From contig JACNMN010000010.1 in the NCBI GenBank assembly GCA_020622165.1, forward strand, positions 1-64,000: a stretch of 64,000 bases of DNA. Reading direction: 5' to 3'. Source of the stretch: Boseongicola sp. H5. GTDB lineage: Bacteria; Pseudomonadota; Alphaproteobacteria; Rhodobacterales; Rhodobacteraceae. The position numbers were made by a program, and so were the translations under genes. The notes beneath the pieces were generated by a model that was given only the letters and a program-made list of their open reading frames with translations, had not been told where the DNA came from and ran no database searches. Shown in pieces: positions 19,620 through 28,410 of this stretch (its first letter is position 1; each line of letters starts with the position of its first letter).

Positions 19620-20702
19620 ATGATGACCGTGCCCCTGACCCTTCTTGGCCTTGAAAGCAGCTGCGATGACACCGCGGCGGCGATCCTGCGCGATGACGGC
19701 ACCCCGCATATCCTTGCGTCCGTTGTATCGGGCCAGACTGATCTGCATGCGGAGTTCGGCGGCGTGGTGCCCGAGATCGCGGCCCGCGCCCATGCCGAAC
19801 GGCTCGATCTGGTGGTGGAGGAGGCGCTGGATCAGGCCGGCCTGAGCCTTACGGAGATCGACGCCATCGCCGTGACTGCGGGGCCGGGGCTGATCGGCGG
19901 GGTTCTGTCCGGCGTCATGGCGGCCAAGGGTCTTGCCTTCGCGCTTGGCAAACCCCTGATCGGGGTCAACCATCTGGCCGGGCATGCGCTGACCCCGCGG
20001 CTGACCCACGGGCTTGCCTATCCGTATCTCATGCTGCTTGTCTCGGGCGGGCATTGCCAGTTTCTGCGCGTGGACGGGGCGGACGCGTTCACCCGCCTTG
20101 GCGGCACGATCGACGACGCGCCGGGGGAGGCCTTCGACAAGGTCGCCCGCATCCTCGGTCTGCCGCAGCCGGGCGGGCCATCGGTCGAAGCCGAGGCGCT
20201 GGGTGGCGACCCGGCCCGGTTCGCACTGCCTCGTCCGCTACTCGACCGGCCGGGCGCCGATCTGTCGTTTTCCGGGCTCAAGACTGCGGTCCTGCGCGCC
20301 CGCGATGCGGTGATCGCGGAGAAATCCGGCCTGACGGCGCGGGACCGTGCCGATCTCTGCGCTGCCTTTCAGGCGGCCGTCCGCGACGTTCTGGCCGAGA
20401 AATCCCGCCGGGCGCTCGACGGTCAGACCGGGCTGAGCGGTTTTGCGGTGGCCGGCGGGGTTGCGGCCAACCAGACCCTGCGCGCCGCGCTGGAAGAGGT
20501 CGCGGCCGGGCGGGATCTGCCCTTCGTTGCGCCGCCGCTTGCCCTTTGCACCGACAATGCCGCGATGATCGCCTATGCGGGGCTGGAGGCGTTTCGGCGC
20601 GGGCAGCGCGACGGCATGGATCTGTCCGCCCGCCCCCGCTGGCCGCTGGACCGGATCAGCCCGGCCCTGATCGGATCGGGCCGGAAAGGGGCCAAGGCAT
20701 GA
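19620..20702 (+). CDS. tsaD: tRNA N6-threonylcarbamoyladenosine transferase TsaD
   Basis: A 360-residue ASKHA-fold enzyme that transfers the threonylcarbamoyl group to A37 of ANN-decoding tRNAs, working with TsaB and TsaE. The N-terminal [15 protein letters not shown] signature, the metal-binding His118 and His122 in GVNHLAGH, and the glycine-rich [13 protein letters not shown] segment are all present. Tandem ATGs at 19620 and 19623 make the exact start uncertain by one codon. Its stop overlaps gpsA by 4 bases. Its partner tsaE is in the same window at 35940. Confidence 0.96.
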   Translation: MMTVPLTLLGLESSCDDTAAAILRDDGTPHILASVVSGQTDLHAEFGGVVPEIAARAHAERLDLVVEEALDQAGLSLTEIDAIAVTAGPGLIGGVLSGVMAAKGLAFALGKPLIGVNHLAGHALTPRLTHGLAYPYLMLLVSGGHCQFLRVDGADAFTRLGGTIDDAPGEAFDKVARILGLPQPGGPSVEAEALGGDPARFALPRPLLDRPGADLSFSGLKTAVLRARDAVIAEKSGLTARDRADLCAAFQAAVRDVLAEKSRRALDGQTGLSGFAVAGGVAANQTLRAALEEVAAGRDLPFVAPPLALCTDNAAMIAYAGLEAFRRGQRDGMDLSARPRWPLDRISPALIGSGRKGAKA

Positions 20703-21655
20703 CGCCCGCACCCATCGACATCGCGGGCGCGGGGGCGTTCGGCACTGCTCTGGCCATCACCCTTGGCAATGCGGGCCATCCGGTGCGGCTCTGGGCCCGT
20801 GACGGGGCCGCGGCCATCGACGCGGCGCGCGAAAATACCCGTCGCCTGCCCGGTCACATATTGCCGCCGACGATCCGCGTGACCGGGGATCTCGCCGATC
20901 TGACCGCGCCGATCCTGATCCTCACCATCCCGACCCAGAAGATGGATGATTTTCTGGGCAGAAGCGCGCCCTTCCGGGCCAGGGCTCTGGTTTCGACCGC
21001 CAAGGGCATCCATCGCGCCACCGGGCTTGGCCCGACCGCGCTGATCGCCCGGCACCGGGGCGCGGATACGACCATCGCTCAACTCACCGGGCCCAGCTTT
21101 GCCGAGGATCTGGCCCGGGGGCTGCCAACGGCCCTGACGCTGGCCTGCACGGATGCCGATATGGCCCGGGATCTGCAACATGCCCTCTCAACGCCCGCGC
21201 TGCGCCTCTACATCACCAGCGACGTGATCGGCGCCGAACTTGGCGGCGCGCTGAAAAACGTCATCGCCATCGCGGCGGGCGCGGTTATGGGGGCCGGGCT
21301 TGGGGAAAGCGCGCGCGCCGCGCTGATGGCCCGTGGCTTTGCCGAGATGCGCCGGGTGGCCCGCGCCGCCGGGGCGCTGGACGAAACGCTTTCCGGGCTT
21401 TCCGGGCTCGGCGATCTGGTTCTGACCTGCACCTCCGAGAAATCCCGCAACACGGCCTTCGGTATGGCGCTGGCCGAGGGCCGCAGCCCCGATCCGGCCG
21501 TCACGGTGGAGGGGCTTGCCACCGCGCAGGAACTGGCCGCGCGCCCGGAACTGGACACGCCCATCGCCGATGCGGTCGCAGCCCTTGCCAGCGGTGCGCT
21601 GACCCTTGATGCTGTCATCGACACGCTTCTGCGCCGCCCCCTGAAACCGGAGTAG
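20699..21655 (+). CDS. gpsA: NAD(P)H-dependent glycerol-3-phosphate dehydrogenase
   Basis: A 318-residue cytosolic enzyme that reduces dihydroxyacetone phosphate to sn-glycerol 3-phosphate for phospholipid synthesis. The Rossmann motif [11 protein letters not shown] is near the N-terminus. The conserved [12 protein letters not shown], the catalytic-Lys segment [12 protein letters not shown], and [12 protein letters not shown] are present. The length is normal for GpsA. It is translationally coupled to tsaD through an ATGA overlap and followed 5 bases later by the EVE-domain gene. Confidence 0.96.
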   Translation: MTPAPIDIAGAGAFGTALAITLGNAGHPVRLWARDGAAAIDAARENTRRLPGHILPPTIRVTGDLADLTAPILILTIPTQKMDDFLGRSAPFRARALVSTAKGIHRATGLGPTALIARHRGADTTIAQLTGPSFAEDLARGLPTALTLACTDADMARDLQHALSTPALRLYITSDVIGAELGGALKNVIAIAAGAVMGAGLGESARAALMARGFAEMRRVARAAGALDETLSGLSGLGDLVLTCTSEKSRNTAFGMALAEGRSPDPAVTVEGLATAQELAARPELDTPIADAVAALASGALTLDAVIDTLLRRPLKPE

Positions 21656-21660
21656 CCCCG

Positions 21661-22080
21661 ATGACATACTGGCTTTTCAAGTCCGAACCCTCCACCTGGT
21701 CCTGGGACCAGCAGGTCGCCCGGGGCGATGCGGGAGAGGAATGGGACGGTGTACGCAACTATCAGGCGCGGAACTTCATGCGCGAGATGAAAGTCGGCGA
21801 CCGGGGCTTCTTCTACCACTCGCAGAAAGACAAGGAGATCGTGGGGATCGTGGAAGTGATCGCCGAGGCGCATCCCGACAGCACAACCGATGACGAGCGG
21901 TGGGAATGCGTGGATATCAAGGCGGTCAAGCCGCTGAAAACTCCGGTGACGCTTGAACAGATCAAGGGCGACGAGCGTCTCGCCGACATGGTGCTGGTGA
22001 AAAACTCCCGGTTGTCCGTCCAACCTGTCAGCGATCGGGAATGGGCCCTGATCTGCGACATGGGCGGCGTCGGCGGCTGA
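21661..22080 (+). CDS. EVE domain-containing protein
   Basis: A 139-residue protein comprising a single EVE domain (PUA-like fold) and nothing else, starting MTYWLFKSEPSTWSWDQQ with the family's KSEP and conserved GVRNYQARNFMREMKVGD and FFYHS motifs. EVE domains bind modified bases in DNA or RNA. In alphaproteobacteria this gene commonly follows tsaD-gpsA, as here. The cellular target is not established. Confidence 0.9.
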   Translation: MTYWLFKSEPSTWSWDQQVARGDAGEEWDGVRNYQARNFMREMKVGDRGFFYHSQKDKEIVGIVEVIAEAHPDSTTDDERWECVDIKAVKPLKTPVTLEQIKGDERLADMVLVKNSRLSVQPVSDREWALICDMGGVGG

Positions 22081-22101
22081 CGCGCGCGGAAAGGCCGGAA
22101 C

Positions 22102-22584
22102 ATGCAAACCCCCGAAGAACGACTGGCCGAACTGGGCCTGCAGCTTCCCGCCGCGATCAGCCTGCCGCCCGATCTGCATCTGCCCTTTGCGCTCATCAAT
22201 GTCCGCGGGGATCGCGTGTTCGTCTCCGGTCATCCGAAACAGACATCCGAGGGCGCGATAGCCGGCCCCTATGGCAAGGTCGGCGCCGAGTTGTCGACGG
22301 AGGAGGCGGCGCTTGCGGCGCGGGATATCGCCCTCTCGGTGCTGGCCAATCTCCGGGCCGAGATCGGCCCCCTGTCCCGGGTCGCGGGCTGGTCCCGCGT
22401 GTTTGGCATGGTTAACTCCGCCCCCGGGTATGATCAGCAGCATCTGGTGATCAACGGGTTCAGCGACCTGATCGTCGACGTGTTCGGCGCGGAGGTGGGG
22501 CGCCATGCGCGTTCCGCCATCGGGGTTGCGGGATTGCCGATGAATTTCGCCATCGAGATCGAGGCCGAATTGTCCCTCGCCTGA
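22102..22584 (+). CDS. RidA/YjgF-family protein, paralogue 1
   Basis: A 160-residue protein of the RidA superfamily, which includes reactive enamine/imine deaminases and related trimeric proteins. The N-terminal ERLAELGLQLPAAI and the core ALINVRGDRVFVSGHPKQ, GKVGAELSTEEAALAARD and ARSAIGVAGLPMNFAIEIE fit the longer subgroup with an AELG-I-LP opening. The Arg in RHARSAIG matches the carboxylate-binding Arg of active RidA proteins, although the rest of the active site is not clearly canonical. A second paralogue with the same N-terminal signature lies at 55055. Confidence 0.85.
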   Translation: MQTPEERLAELGLQLPAAISLPPDLHLPFALINVRGDRVFVSGHPKQTSEGAIAGPYGKVGAELSTEEAALAARDIALSVLANLRAEIGPLSRVAGWSRVFGMVNSAPGYDQQHLVINGFSDLIVDVFGAEVGRHARSAIGVAGLPMNFAIEIEAELSLA

Positions 22585-22688
22585 TCCAGGCTTGGCAGCT
22601 GCGCCGGCGCCGATGCGCGCTTTGGCGGCGCGCCGGAAACACGCTTGGGAACATGTGAAGACCGGTTGCGAGAGGCCCGTCCGGCCCT

Positions 22689-22836
22689 CAAAAAAATGGA
22701 GGGTCCCGACCCCCCGGGACCCTCCAACACCCACGCGCACATCTCGCTCCGCACGTGTTCTATCCGAGGGCCCACCGTCCTGGCCGGGCATGCAGGGGGT
22801 GATAGCGCCAAGCCATCTCTCATGCAAAACAATTGC
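22689..22836 (-). ncRNA. Candidate small RNA with its own intrinsic terminator
   Basis: On the minus strand a textbook terminator, GGAGGGTCCC paired with GGGACCCTCC (plus-strand 22698-22725) and then A and seven Ts (22690-22697), ends a stretch that has no gene. The nearest minus-strand gene, DUF2853, already has its own terminator at 22873-22903, so something else should start between them. The minus strand there is AT-rich, with a possible -10 TTAAAT (plus-strand 22844-22849) and a weak -35 TTGCAT (22869-22874, 19-base spacer), predicting a transcript of about 150 bases. It matches no RNA family I recognise. An ORF starting MHERWLGAITPCMPG crosses it but runs through the terminator hairpin. 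Confidence 0.4.
22690..22725 (-). terminator. Strong intrinsic terminator (minus strand)
   Basis: A perfect 10-bp stem (22698-22707 with 22716-22725) and 8-base loop, followed on the minus strand by an A and a T7 tract. On the plus strand no T-run follows, so it does not serve the ridA-like gene ending at 22584. Confidence 0.85.
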
Positions 22837-22872
22837 CCAGAGAATTTAAGCTAAACAAACCCTTACATATGC

Positions 22873-22903
22873 AAAAAGGGCCCGCACACCGGCCGGCCCC
22901 TTT
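22873..22903 (-). terminator. Intrinsic terminator of the DUF2853 gene
   Basis: Read on the minus strand, AAA-G-GGGCC pairs with GGCCC-TTT around a GC-rich loop (one bulged base), and a T5 tract follows. It starts 27 bases after the DUF2853 stop. Confidence 0.65.
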
Positions 22904-22930
22904 CCGATTTCGGTGCGGTGCGGTCCGGCC

Positions 22931-23272
22931 TCAGCCGTAGACGCTTTCCTTTCCGAAATGCTTGGTCAGCATGTAGTAGACCACGGCGCGGTACTTGTTG
23001 CGCTCAGACTGGCCATAGGTGGCAATGACGCTGTTGATCGCCTCCATCAATTGCGGGCCGTCGCTCAGGCCCAGCTTCTTGATGAGGAAGTTGCTCTTAA
23101 CCGTCTCCAGCTCTCCGGGCTGTGTGGCGGCCACGGTTGCGGCGTCGGCGTCATAAATCGCAGGGCCGCAGCCGATCGTGACCTTGGTCAGCAGGTCCAT
23201 ATCCGGTGTCATGCCACACTTGTTTTTCAAATCATCCGCATAGATCGCGATCAAATCGTCTCGCTTGCCCAT
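22931..23272 (-). CDS. DUF2853 family protein
   Basis: A 113-residue small soluble protein of the DUF2853 family. Start ATG 23272 (MGKRDDLIAIYADDLK) is supported by GGGAG about 12 bases upstream and by family length; the longer frame upstream lacks conservation-like character. Family hallmarks seen are MDLLTKVTIGCGPAIYDADA, ETVKSNFLIKKLGL and the C-terminal NKYRAVVYYMLTKHFGKES. It is all-helical by appearance, with no signal peptide. The biochemical function is unknown. It is a single-gene unit with its own terminator. Confidence 0.85.
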   Translation of the reverse strand: MGKRDDLIAIYADDLKNKCGMTPDMDLLTKVTIGCGPAIYDADAATVAATQPGELETVKSNFLIKKLGLSDGPQLMEAINSVIATYGQSERNKYRAVVYYMLTKHFGKESVYG

Positions 23273-23971
23273 GGTGAATATCACTCCCTGTTTTGGACCA
23301 TTTTGCGTCCCCCGGCTTATTTCGACCGGGACGAAGCAAAGGTTAGCCGAGCCAAGGCCGTTCAAAAAGGGGAAGTTGCCCAGGAGGGTGCCCCGGTGTG
23401 CAATGCGGACACAACTCTGATACTTGGTAACCTCGGGTCATACGCCTTTCGCTCCACAACTGACCTTATGACCGGTTCAAAATGTTCAAGCGGGTCAGCG
23501 GCATTATTCCGGTCAAGACTGGCTTGATCTACCAGCGGAGAGAGCTTCAAAATCTTCGAAACAGCAGTGATCGCGAAACCACGCGCGGGTATCTCTGTCC
23601 AATCCCAAGTGACCGGTGTTTTCAACACCAGGAACTTGCCTCGGTGTTCGGCGGGCCGGGCGACGTCCCGCTGCAGGGAAGGGTAGAGTACTTCGGTAGA
23701 CATCTTGCCGCGATTCTGTGGTGCAAACCCGCCTCCATATCTCTGGCTTCGCGCTCGACCTAGGTGGCACCTTGCACGCACCAACGTCTGCCTGATAATG
23801 TGCGCGGGAAATGCTTCGGCAACTGATGAAGAATGGTGCTTAAGCGCCCGCAAGTGTTTCGAGGATCCAAATGTGGAAAGGCACATAGGGAACGTAGTCA
23901 CGCTTTGGCTCTCTGCATGGTGCAAACTGCGGTTCCGTTGGACGGTTCGGTAGCTCTTGGGTTGCGAAAAA
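23273..23971. other. About 700 bases with no confident gene at the left edge of a low-GC patch
   Basis: GC falls here relative to the flanks. A minus-strand frame (23362-23979) of 205 codons and a plus-strand frame (23482-23763) of 93 codons exist, but neither matches a family I recognise and the longer one runs into the glycosyltransferase start. From its internal Met the minus-strand frame reads plausibly (GKFLVLKTPVTWDWTEIPAR; RGFAITAVSKILKLSPL), so a short orphan gene or decayed coding remnant is possible. No tRNA, repeats or inverted repeats are visible. Confidence 0.4.
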
Positions 23972-24808
23972 ATGGCCAAGCTTGATGTTGCCGTCCCGAC
24001 GTTTAACCGCGCGGAGCTCCTTCGCGAAGCTTTGATCTGCCTGCGGGATCAGGACTATGAAGAATTTAAGGTGACTGTGTTCGATAACGCGTCCAACGAT
24101 AACACGCGCGAGGTTGTGCTCGACGAGTTCATGCACGACCCGCGATTTGAGTACCGGCGCAACGACATGAATATTGGACCGGGTGCAAATTTCCAATTGG
24201 CACTGCATCAGTCTGAAGCCGAGTACTTTATGTGGCGCGCGGATGATGACCTATCAGACCCAACCTATGTTGGCGCTCTCTTACGGTGTCTGGAAGACGA
24301 TCCATCGTTAGAACTCGCCTATTCGAGTTGCGAGCAGGTCACCGAAAATAGTCGGAAACTGGTCGAGGCAGGATCCAGACGCGACGAGGATCCTGGGCGC
24401 GTCGTGGACTTGTTGTTGGATTGCAAACCGACTTGGGTTTACGGGATGTGGCGGCGGACTGCCCTGCAAAGTAATAGAAGAGCTTTTGAAGAAACAGGGT
24501 ATCCATTTTTGTGGGCGAGCGATCATTTGATCCTTTTGCCGAGCCTGTTGAAAGGTGCCGCTGCACCGGTGCCAGACACCCGTTTTATCCAGCGTATCAT
24601 TGGGAGTGCGGATTACGCGCTGCAACCGCGTGAGCAGCTACAAGCCCGTGCGGAGTTTCGTTGGCATGCTCATGAGATGATGGAACAGCTAACTGACCCT
24701 TCCTACAGGTCAGAGATCGCGACTGCCTTGGAACACCATATCGAACAGCGTGTCGGTCGGAAGTGGAGCCTGCGACGCCGAATTCTGCGCGGCATGTTGC
24801 GGCTTTGA
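23972..24808 (+). CDS. Family 2 (GT-A) glycosyltransferase
   Basis: A 278-residue GT-A fold enzyme starting MAKLDVAVPTFNRAELLREA. The nucleotide-binding VFDNASNDNT and the DxD-type metal motif in FMWRADDDLSD are clear, followed by a variable acceptor half (FLWASDHLILLPSLLKG). It has no membrane segments, suggesting a cytoplasmic or peripheral enzyme adding a sugar to a surface glycan or protein. ATG 23972 has no good ribosome-binding site, and an in-frame TTG lies five codons upstream. Base composition is well below the neighbourhood (24481-24540 is 45% GC by count), suggesting transfer. It is 10 bases upstream of a second glycosyltransferase. Confidence 0.85.
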   Translation: MAKLDVAVPTFNRAELLREALICLRDQDYEEFKVTVFDNASNDNTREVVLDEFMHDPRFEYRRNDMNIGPGANFQLALHQSEAEYFMWRADDDLSDPTYVGALLRCLEDDPSLELAYSSCEQVTENSRKLVEAGSRRDEDPGRVVDLLLDCKPTWVYGMWRRTALQSNRRAFEETGYPFLWASDHLILLPSLLKGAAAPVPDTRFIQRIIGSADYALQPREQLQARAEFRWHAHEMMEQLTDPSYRSEIATALEHHIEQRVGRKWSLRRRILRGMLRL

Positions 24809-24818
24809 AGGTTAAGCG

Positions 24819-25556
24819 ATGAAGATCGACATTTGCATGACTGCCGTTCGGCGCCCTGACTTGCTCAAAACAACCTTGGATTCATTTCAAGAAAACCTAT
24901 TTTCGAATTTTGTGGTCGAGTGCGCCTACGTGAACCTCGATCCGGCCTTTGGAGATGCGTCGGACGAAGCCAGCTGCGAAGAGGTACTGCGGTCTATGTT
25001 TCCGCGTGTGCAAATTCGGAAACCAGAAACGCCCTCCTTTGGAGCCGCGGTGAAATGGCTATGGGGTCAAGCTGCGGACAACGTCATGTTCCATATGGAA
25101 GACGATTGGATTTGCCTCGAGCATATGGACCCACAGGACATCGAACCGTTTCTGCGAAAGGGTTATGACGCAGTAGCCCCGTTGACGATTGAGCATCATT
25201 GGAAGCGGCGTTATCCGTATCTGACAGATAAAGAAGCATGGTTTTCGCTATTTGGTAAAACCATTTACCGGCGCGTATCAGCGCTTGGGACCAGCCCAAA
25301 GTTTATCCTGCCTGCCTTTGCAAACGCAGTGGCGGAGTTGCTAATCCCATCGCTCGATCCGGAGAAGCAGCAAGCGCGGGACATCAACCCTGCCCTCGCA
25401 GAGTTGGTCCAATCCCGAAAATGCGCCGTGCTGACTCGCGGCAAACGAACACCGATGATCAGAGATATTGGCCGTGCTTGGGCGGCAGAGGTTGGCATCT
25501 CAAAAGTAGTCACGGGCGGTGAAACCGTCTGGAACAAAGAAAACCCCACACTGTAA
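24819..25556 (+). CDS. GT-A fold glycosyltransferase-like protein
   Basis: A 245-residue protein with a GT-A-like N-terminus (MKIDICMTAVRRPDLLKTTL, the usual beta-strand then helix) and a DxD-like metal motif in MFHMEDDWICLEH at about 90-102. The rest is unlike common GT2 enzymes, so the donor and acceptor are unknown. It follows the previous glycosyltransferase with a 10-base gap and shares its low GC, so the two form one imported operon. An intrinsic terminator overlaps its stop codon. The Glu-Asp-Asp motif keeps catalysis plausible. Confidence 0.7.
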   Translation: MKIDICMTAVRRPDLLKTTLDSFQENLFSNFVVECAYVNLDPAFGDASDEASCEEVLRSMFPRVQIRKPETPSFGAAVKWLWGQAADNVMFHMEDDWICLEHMDPQDIEPFLRKGYDAVAPLTIEHHWKRRYPYLTDKEAWFSLFGKTIYRRVSALGTSPKFILPAFANAVAELLIPSLDPEKQQARDINPALAELVQSRKCAVLTRGKRTPMIRDIGRAWAAEVGISKVVTGGETVWNKENPTL

Positions 25557-25570
25557 GGGGCGAGGTTTTC
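25539..25570 (+). terminator. Terminator of the two-glycosyltransferase operon
   Basis: GAAAACC (25539-25545) pairs with GGTTTTC (25564-25570), and an inner CCCC/GGGG pairing can extend the stem. It overlaps the end of the second glycosyltransferase gene and sits between it and convergent ahcY, and its A/T-rich ends could let it work in both directions. Confidence 0.55.
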
Positions 25571-25622
25571 TATTGCTTAGTTCAAGACTTGCAGCTGTGA
25601 CCAAACGTCCGGGCGACGCGCC

Positions 25623-27014
25623 TCAATACCGATAATGCTCGGGCTTGAACGGCCCGTCCTGCGCCACGCCGATATAGTCCGCCTGTTCCTTGGCGAGCTG
25701 GGTCAGTTTCACACCGATCTTCTTCAGATGCAGGCGCGCGACTTTCTCGTCCAGCACCTTCGGCAGGACGTAGACCTCGTTGTTGTACTCCTCCCCCTTG
25801 GTCCACAACTCGATCTGGGCCAGTACCTGATTGGTGAAGGAGGCCGACATCACGAAAGACGGGTGGCCGGTGGCATTGCCGAGGTTCAGCAACCGCCCTT
25901 CGGACAGCAGGATCAACCGGTTGCCCGAGGGCATCTCGATCATATCCACCTGTTCCTTGATGTTGGTCCATTTGTGGTTCTTCAGCGCGGCGACCTGAAT
26001 TTCATTGTCGAAATGGCCGATATTGCCGACGATCGCCATGTCCTTCATCTCGCGCATGTGCTCGATGCGGATCACGTCCTTGTTGCCGGTGGTGGTGATG
26101 AAGATATCCGCATGCGGCAGTTCGTCTTCCAGCAGCACGACCTCGAACCCGTCCATGGCCGCCTGCAGGGCGCAGATCGGATCGACCTCGGTCACCTTCA
26201 CGCGGGCCCCGGCCCCGCGCAGGGACGCCGCAGACCCCTTGCCGACATCGCCATAGCCGCAGACGACGGCCACCTTGCCGGCCATCATCGTGTCGGTGGC
26301 GCGCCGGATGCCGTCCACAAGGCTCTCCTTGCAGCCGTACTTGTTGTCGAATTTCGACTTGGTGACGCTGTCATTCACATTGATCGCCGGGAAGGGCAGG
26401 TGGCCCTTCTCCATCATCTGGTACAGGCGGTGAACGCCGGTCGTCGTCTCTTCGGTGACGCCCTGGATCATGTGGCGCTGCTTCACGAACCAGCCCGGGG
26501 TTTCCTTGATCCGCTTGCGGATCTGATCAAAAAGCGCGACCTCCTCGTCCGACGTCGGCACCGCGATCAGGTCTTCCTCGCCTTCCTCGACCCGTGCGCC
26601 CATCAGGATGTAAAGCGTCGCGTCGCCCCCGTCGTCGAGGATCATGTTGCAACCGCCTTCCTTGAACTGGAAGATCTTGTCGGCGTAATCCCAGTATTCC
26701 TCCAGCGTTTCGCCCTTGATGGCGAAGACCGGCACCCCGGCAGCGGCGATCGCGGCGGCGGCATGATCCTGCGTGGAGAAGATGTTGCACGACGCCCAGC
26801 GAACCTCCGCACCCAGTTCCACAAGCGTCTCGATCAGCACGGCGGTCTGGATCGTCATGTGCAGAGAGCCGGCAATTCGCGCGCCTTTCAGGGGTTTGGA
26901 GGCCCCGTATTCCTCGCGCAGCGCCATCAGCCCGGGCATTTCGGTTTCGGCGATATCCAGTTCCTTGCGGCCATATTCGGCCAGAGCAATGTCTTTCACG
27001 ATGTAATCGGTCAC
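25623..27014 (-). CDS. ahcY: Adenosylhomocysteinase (S-adenosyl-L-homocysteine hydrolase)
   Basis: A 463-residue cytosolic NAD-dependent enzyme that hydrolyses SAH to homocysteine and adenosine, relieving product inhibition of methyltransferases. It starts at GTG 27014 ([19 protein letters not shown]) with GGAAAGG upstream; the frame stays open upstream, but only as an antisense artefact through the alcohol dehydrogenase gene. [15 protein letters not shown], the NAD-binding [13 protein letters not shown] and the C-terminal KPEHYRY are all diagnostic. The insertion typical of bacterial SAHases (around WDYADKIF) is present. It is divergent from the zinc alcohol dehydrogenase. I see no SAH-type riboswitch in its leader. 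Confidence 0.97.
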   Translation of the reverse strand: MTDYIVKDIALAEYGRKELDIAETEMPGLMALREEYGASKPLKGARIAGSLHMTIQTAVLIETLVELGAEVRWASCNIFSTQDHAAAAIAAAGVPVFAIKGETLEEYWDYADKIFQFKEGGCNMILDDGGDATLYILMGARVEEGEEDLIAVPTSDEEVALFDQIRKRIKETPGWFVKQRHMIQGVTEETTTGVHRLYQMMEKGHLPFPAINVNDSVTKSKFDNKYGCKESLVDGIRRATDTMMAGKVAVVCGYGDVGKGSAASLRGAGARVKVTEVDPICALQAAMDGFEVVLLEDELPHADIFITTTGNKDVIRIEHMREMKDMAIVGNIGHFDNEIQVAALKNHKWTNIKEQVDMIEMPSGNRLILLSEGRLLNLGNATGHPSFVMSASFTNQVLAQIELWTKGEEYNNEVYVLPKVLDEKVARLHLKKIGVKLTQLAKEQADYIGVAQDGPFKPEHYRY

Positions 27015-27116
27015 GGGCGGTAGCCTTTCCTTCGGGCACAGATCTCTGTTTGGATGGCGACATAGCAGGGCACCATGGGCGCGGCAATGCCGGTGGCGCC
27101 GCGAATCCGGCGCGCC

Positions 27117-27130
27117 TTGATCAGTGTCAA
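27117..27130 (+). promoter_or_regulatory. FNR/FnrL-like box upstream of the alcohol dehydrogenase
   Basis: TTGAT-CAGT-GTCAA at 27117-27130 differs from the FNR/FnrL consensus TTGAT-N4-ATCAA at one position. It is centred about 65 bases before the 27189 start codon, in the divergent ahcY-adh spacer. FnrL is the usual oxygen regulator in Rhodobacterales. Binding is inferred from sequence only. Confidence 0.35.
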
Positions 27131-27188
27131 ATCCCTGACAACCAGAACATGTAAGTTGCAGTTGAAAGCAATCTTGAGGAGAACGCCG

Positions 27189-28217
27189 ATGTCCCTGCCC
27201 AAAACCATGAAAGCCGCCGTCGTCCCCGCACTCGGGAAGCCGCTGGAGATCCGCGAGGTTCCGGTGCCGGAGGTCGGCCCGGGGCAGGTGCTGATGCGGG
27301 TGCGGGCCAGTGGTGTCTGTCATACCGACCTGCATGCGGCCGAAGGCGATTGGCCGGTCAAGCCCACGGCGCCGTTCATTCCCGGCCATGAAGGCGTGGG
27401 CGAGGTCGCGGCGGTGGGCGCGGGCGTCACCCATCTGAAAGAGGGCGACCGGATTGGCGCGCCATGGCTGCACACTGCCTGCGGTCGCTGCGAACATTGC
27501 GTGGGCGGCTGGGAAACCCTGTGCGAAAGCCAGCAAAACACCGGATATTCCGTCGATGGCGGCTATGCGGAGTTCGTGCGGGCGGATGCGAATTATGTCG
27601 GCCAACTGCCAGATGGGCTGGAGTTCGGTCCCGCGGCTCCGGTGCTGTGCGCGGGTGTCACGGTCTACAAGGCCCTGAAGGAGCTGGAGGCGAAACCCGG
27701 CGACTGGGTCGCGGTCTCGGGCATCGGCGGGCTGGGCCATATGGCTGTGCAATACGCCAAGGCCATGGGGCTTCATGTGGTCGCGGTGGACGTGCATGAA
27801 GACAAGCTGAAGCTGGCGCGGGATCTGGGCGCGGATCTCACCTTCAACGCGGTTGATGAGGATCCGGTCGGCGAGTTGCAGACGCAGATGGGCGGGGTGC
27901 GCGGCGTGCTTGTCACCGCGGTGTCCAACAGCGCCTTCAGTCAGGCCGTGGGCATGTTGCAGCGGGGCGGGTTCATGTCTCTGGTGGGGCTGCCGCCCGG
28001 CGATTTTCCGCTGCCCATCTTCGAGATCGTGCTGAAACGGATCACCGTGCGCGGCTCGATCGTGGGAACGCGGAACGATTTGCGCGAGTCGCTGGTCTTC
28101 GCGGCCGAAGGCAAGGTCGCCTCCCATTTCACATGGGACAAGCTGGAGAACATCAACGCGATCTTCGACAAGATGCGCGCCGGTCAGATTGACGGGCGGA
28201 TCGTGATGGAGATCTGA
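27189..28217 (+). CDS. Zinc-dependent alcohol dehydrogenase (AdhP-like)
   Basis: A 342-residue medium-chain dehydrogenase/reductase. Catalytic zinc ligands are Cys44 ([10 protein letters not shown]) and His67-Glu68 (PGHEGVGEV), with the third Cys in [13 protein letters not shown]. The structural zinc site is Cys98, Cys101, Cys104 and Cys112. The NAD-binding [17 protein letters not shown] follows. It resembles AdhP/ethanol-active enzymes in length and motifs. GAGGAGAA precedes ATG 27189. The FNR-like box upstream suggests induction when oxygen is low, consistent with fermentative redox balancing. A perfect 13-bp bidirectional terminator follows. Confidence 0.9.
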   Translation: MSLPKTMKAAVVPALGKPLEIREVPVPEVGPGQVLMRVRASGVCHTDLHAAEGDWPVKPTAPFIPGHEGVGEVAAVGAGVTHLKEGDRIGAPWLHTACGRCEHCVGGWETLCESQQNTGYSVDGGYAEFVRADANYVGQLPDGLEFGPAAPVLCAGVTVYKALKELEAKPGDWVAVSGIGGLGHMAVQYAKAMGLHVVAVDVHEDKLKLARDLGADLTFNAVDEDPVGELQTQMGGVRGVLVTAVSNSAFSQAVGMLQRGGFMSLVGLPPGDFPLPIFEIVLKRITVRGSIVGTRNDLRESLVFAAEGKVASHFTWDKLENINAIFDKMRAGQIDGRIVMEI

Positions 28218-28239
28218 AACACCGGCCCTGCCGGAGGAA

Positions 28240-28273
28240 GAAACCGGCCGCCACGAACCCGGCGGCCGGTTTC
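28240..28273 (+). terminator. Bidirectional terminator between adh and the 36-residue gene
   Basis: GAAACCGGCCGCC (28240-28252) pairs perfectly over 13 bp with GGCGGCCGGTTTC (28261-28273) around an 8-base loop. Both outer ends are A/T-rich, fitting termination of the plus-strand dehydrogenase and the convergent minus-strand small gene. Confidence 0.7.
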
Positions 28274-28299
28274 GATCATGCGGTCACGCGGCGGAAAGG

Positions 28300-28410
28300 C
28301 TATTTGCCCTTGCCGCCGTCCTTGCCGCCGCCCGGCACCTTTTCTGTCCCGTGGGGCGTGGTGCCCGGGCCCTTGCCGCCGTCTTTGCCGCCTTTACCGT
28401 CCTTGGACAT
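28300..28410 (-). CDS. 36-residue Gly/Lys/Asp repeat protein
   Basis: A small minus-strand gene with a clear ribosome-binding site (GGGGAGAG, 6 bases before ATG 28410). The product starts MSKDGKGGKDGGKGPGTTPH and ends GGGKDGGKGK: two lysine/glycine/aspartate repeat blocks (KDGGKG occurs twice) flank a Thr-Pro-His-Gly-Thr centre. It must be disordered and basic. I recognise no family. The strong Shine-Dalgarno, the start/stop pair and the shared terminator with adh support a real gene. Function unknown; nucleic-acid or polyanion binding is conceivable. Confidence 0.6.
   Translation of the reverse strand: MSKDGKGGKDGGKGPGTTPHGTEKVPGGGKDGGKGK

Noticed and set aside
27015..27188. SAH or SAM-SAH riboswitch in the ahcY leader
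   Set aside because: I looked for paired conserved cores in the short spacer and found no convincing stem arrangement. A covariance-model search would settle it.
27015..28127. Very long minus-strand frame extending ahcY upstream across the alcohol dehydrogenase gene (834 codons in all)
   Set aside because: It is an antisense open frame of GC-rich DNA. The GTG at 27014 with a ribosome-binding site gives the exact family N-terminus of adenosylhomocysteinase, and the extension resembles no protein.
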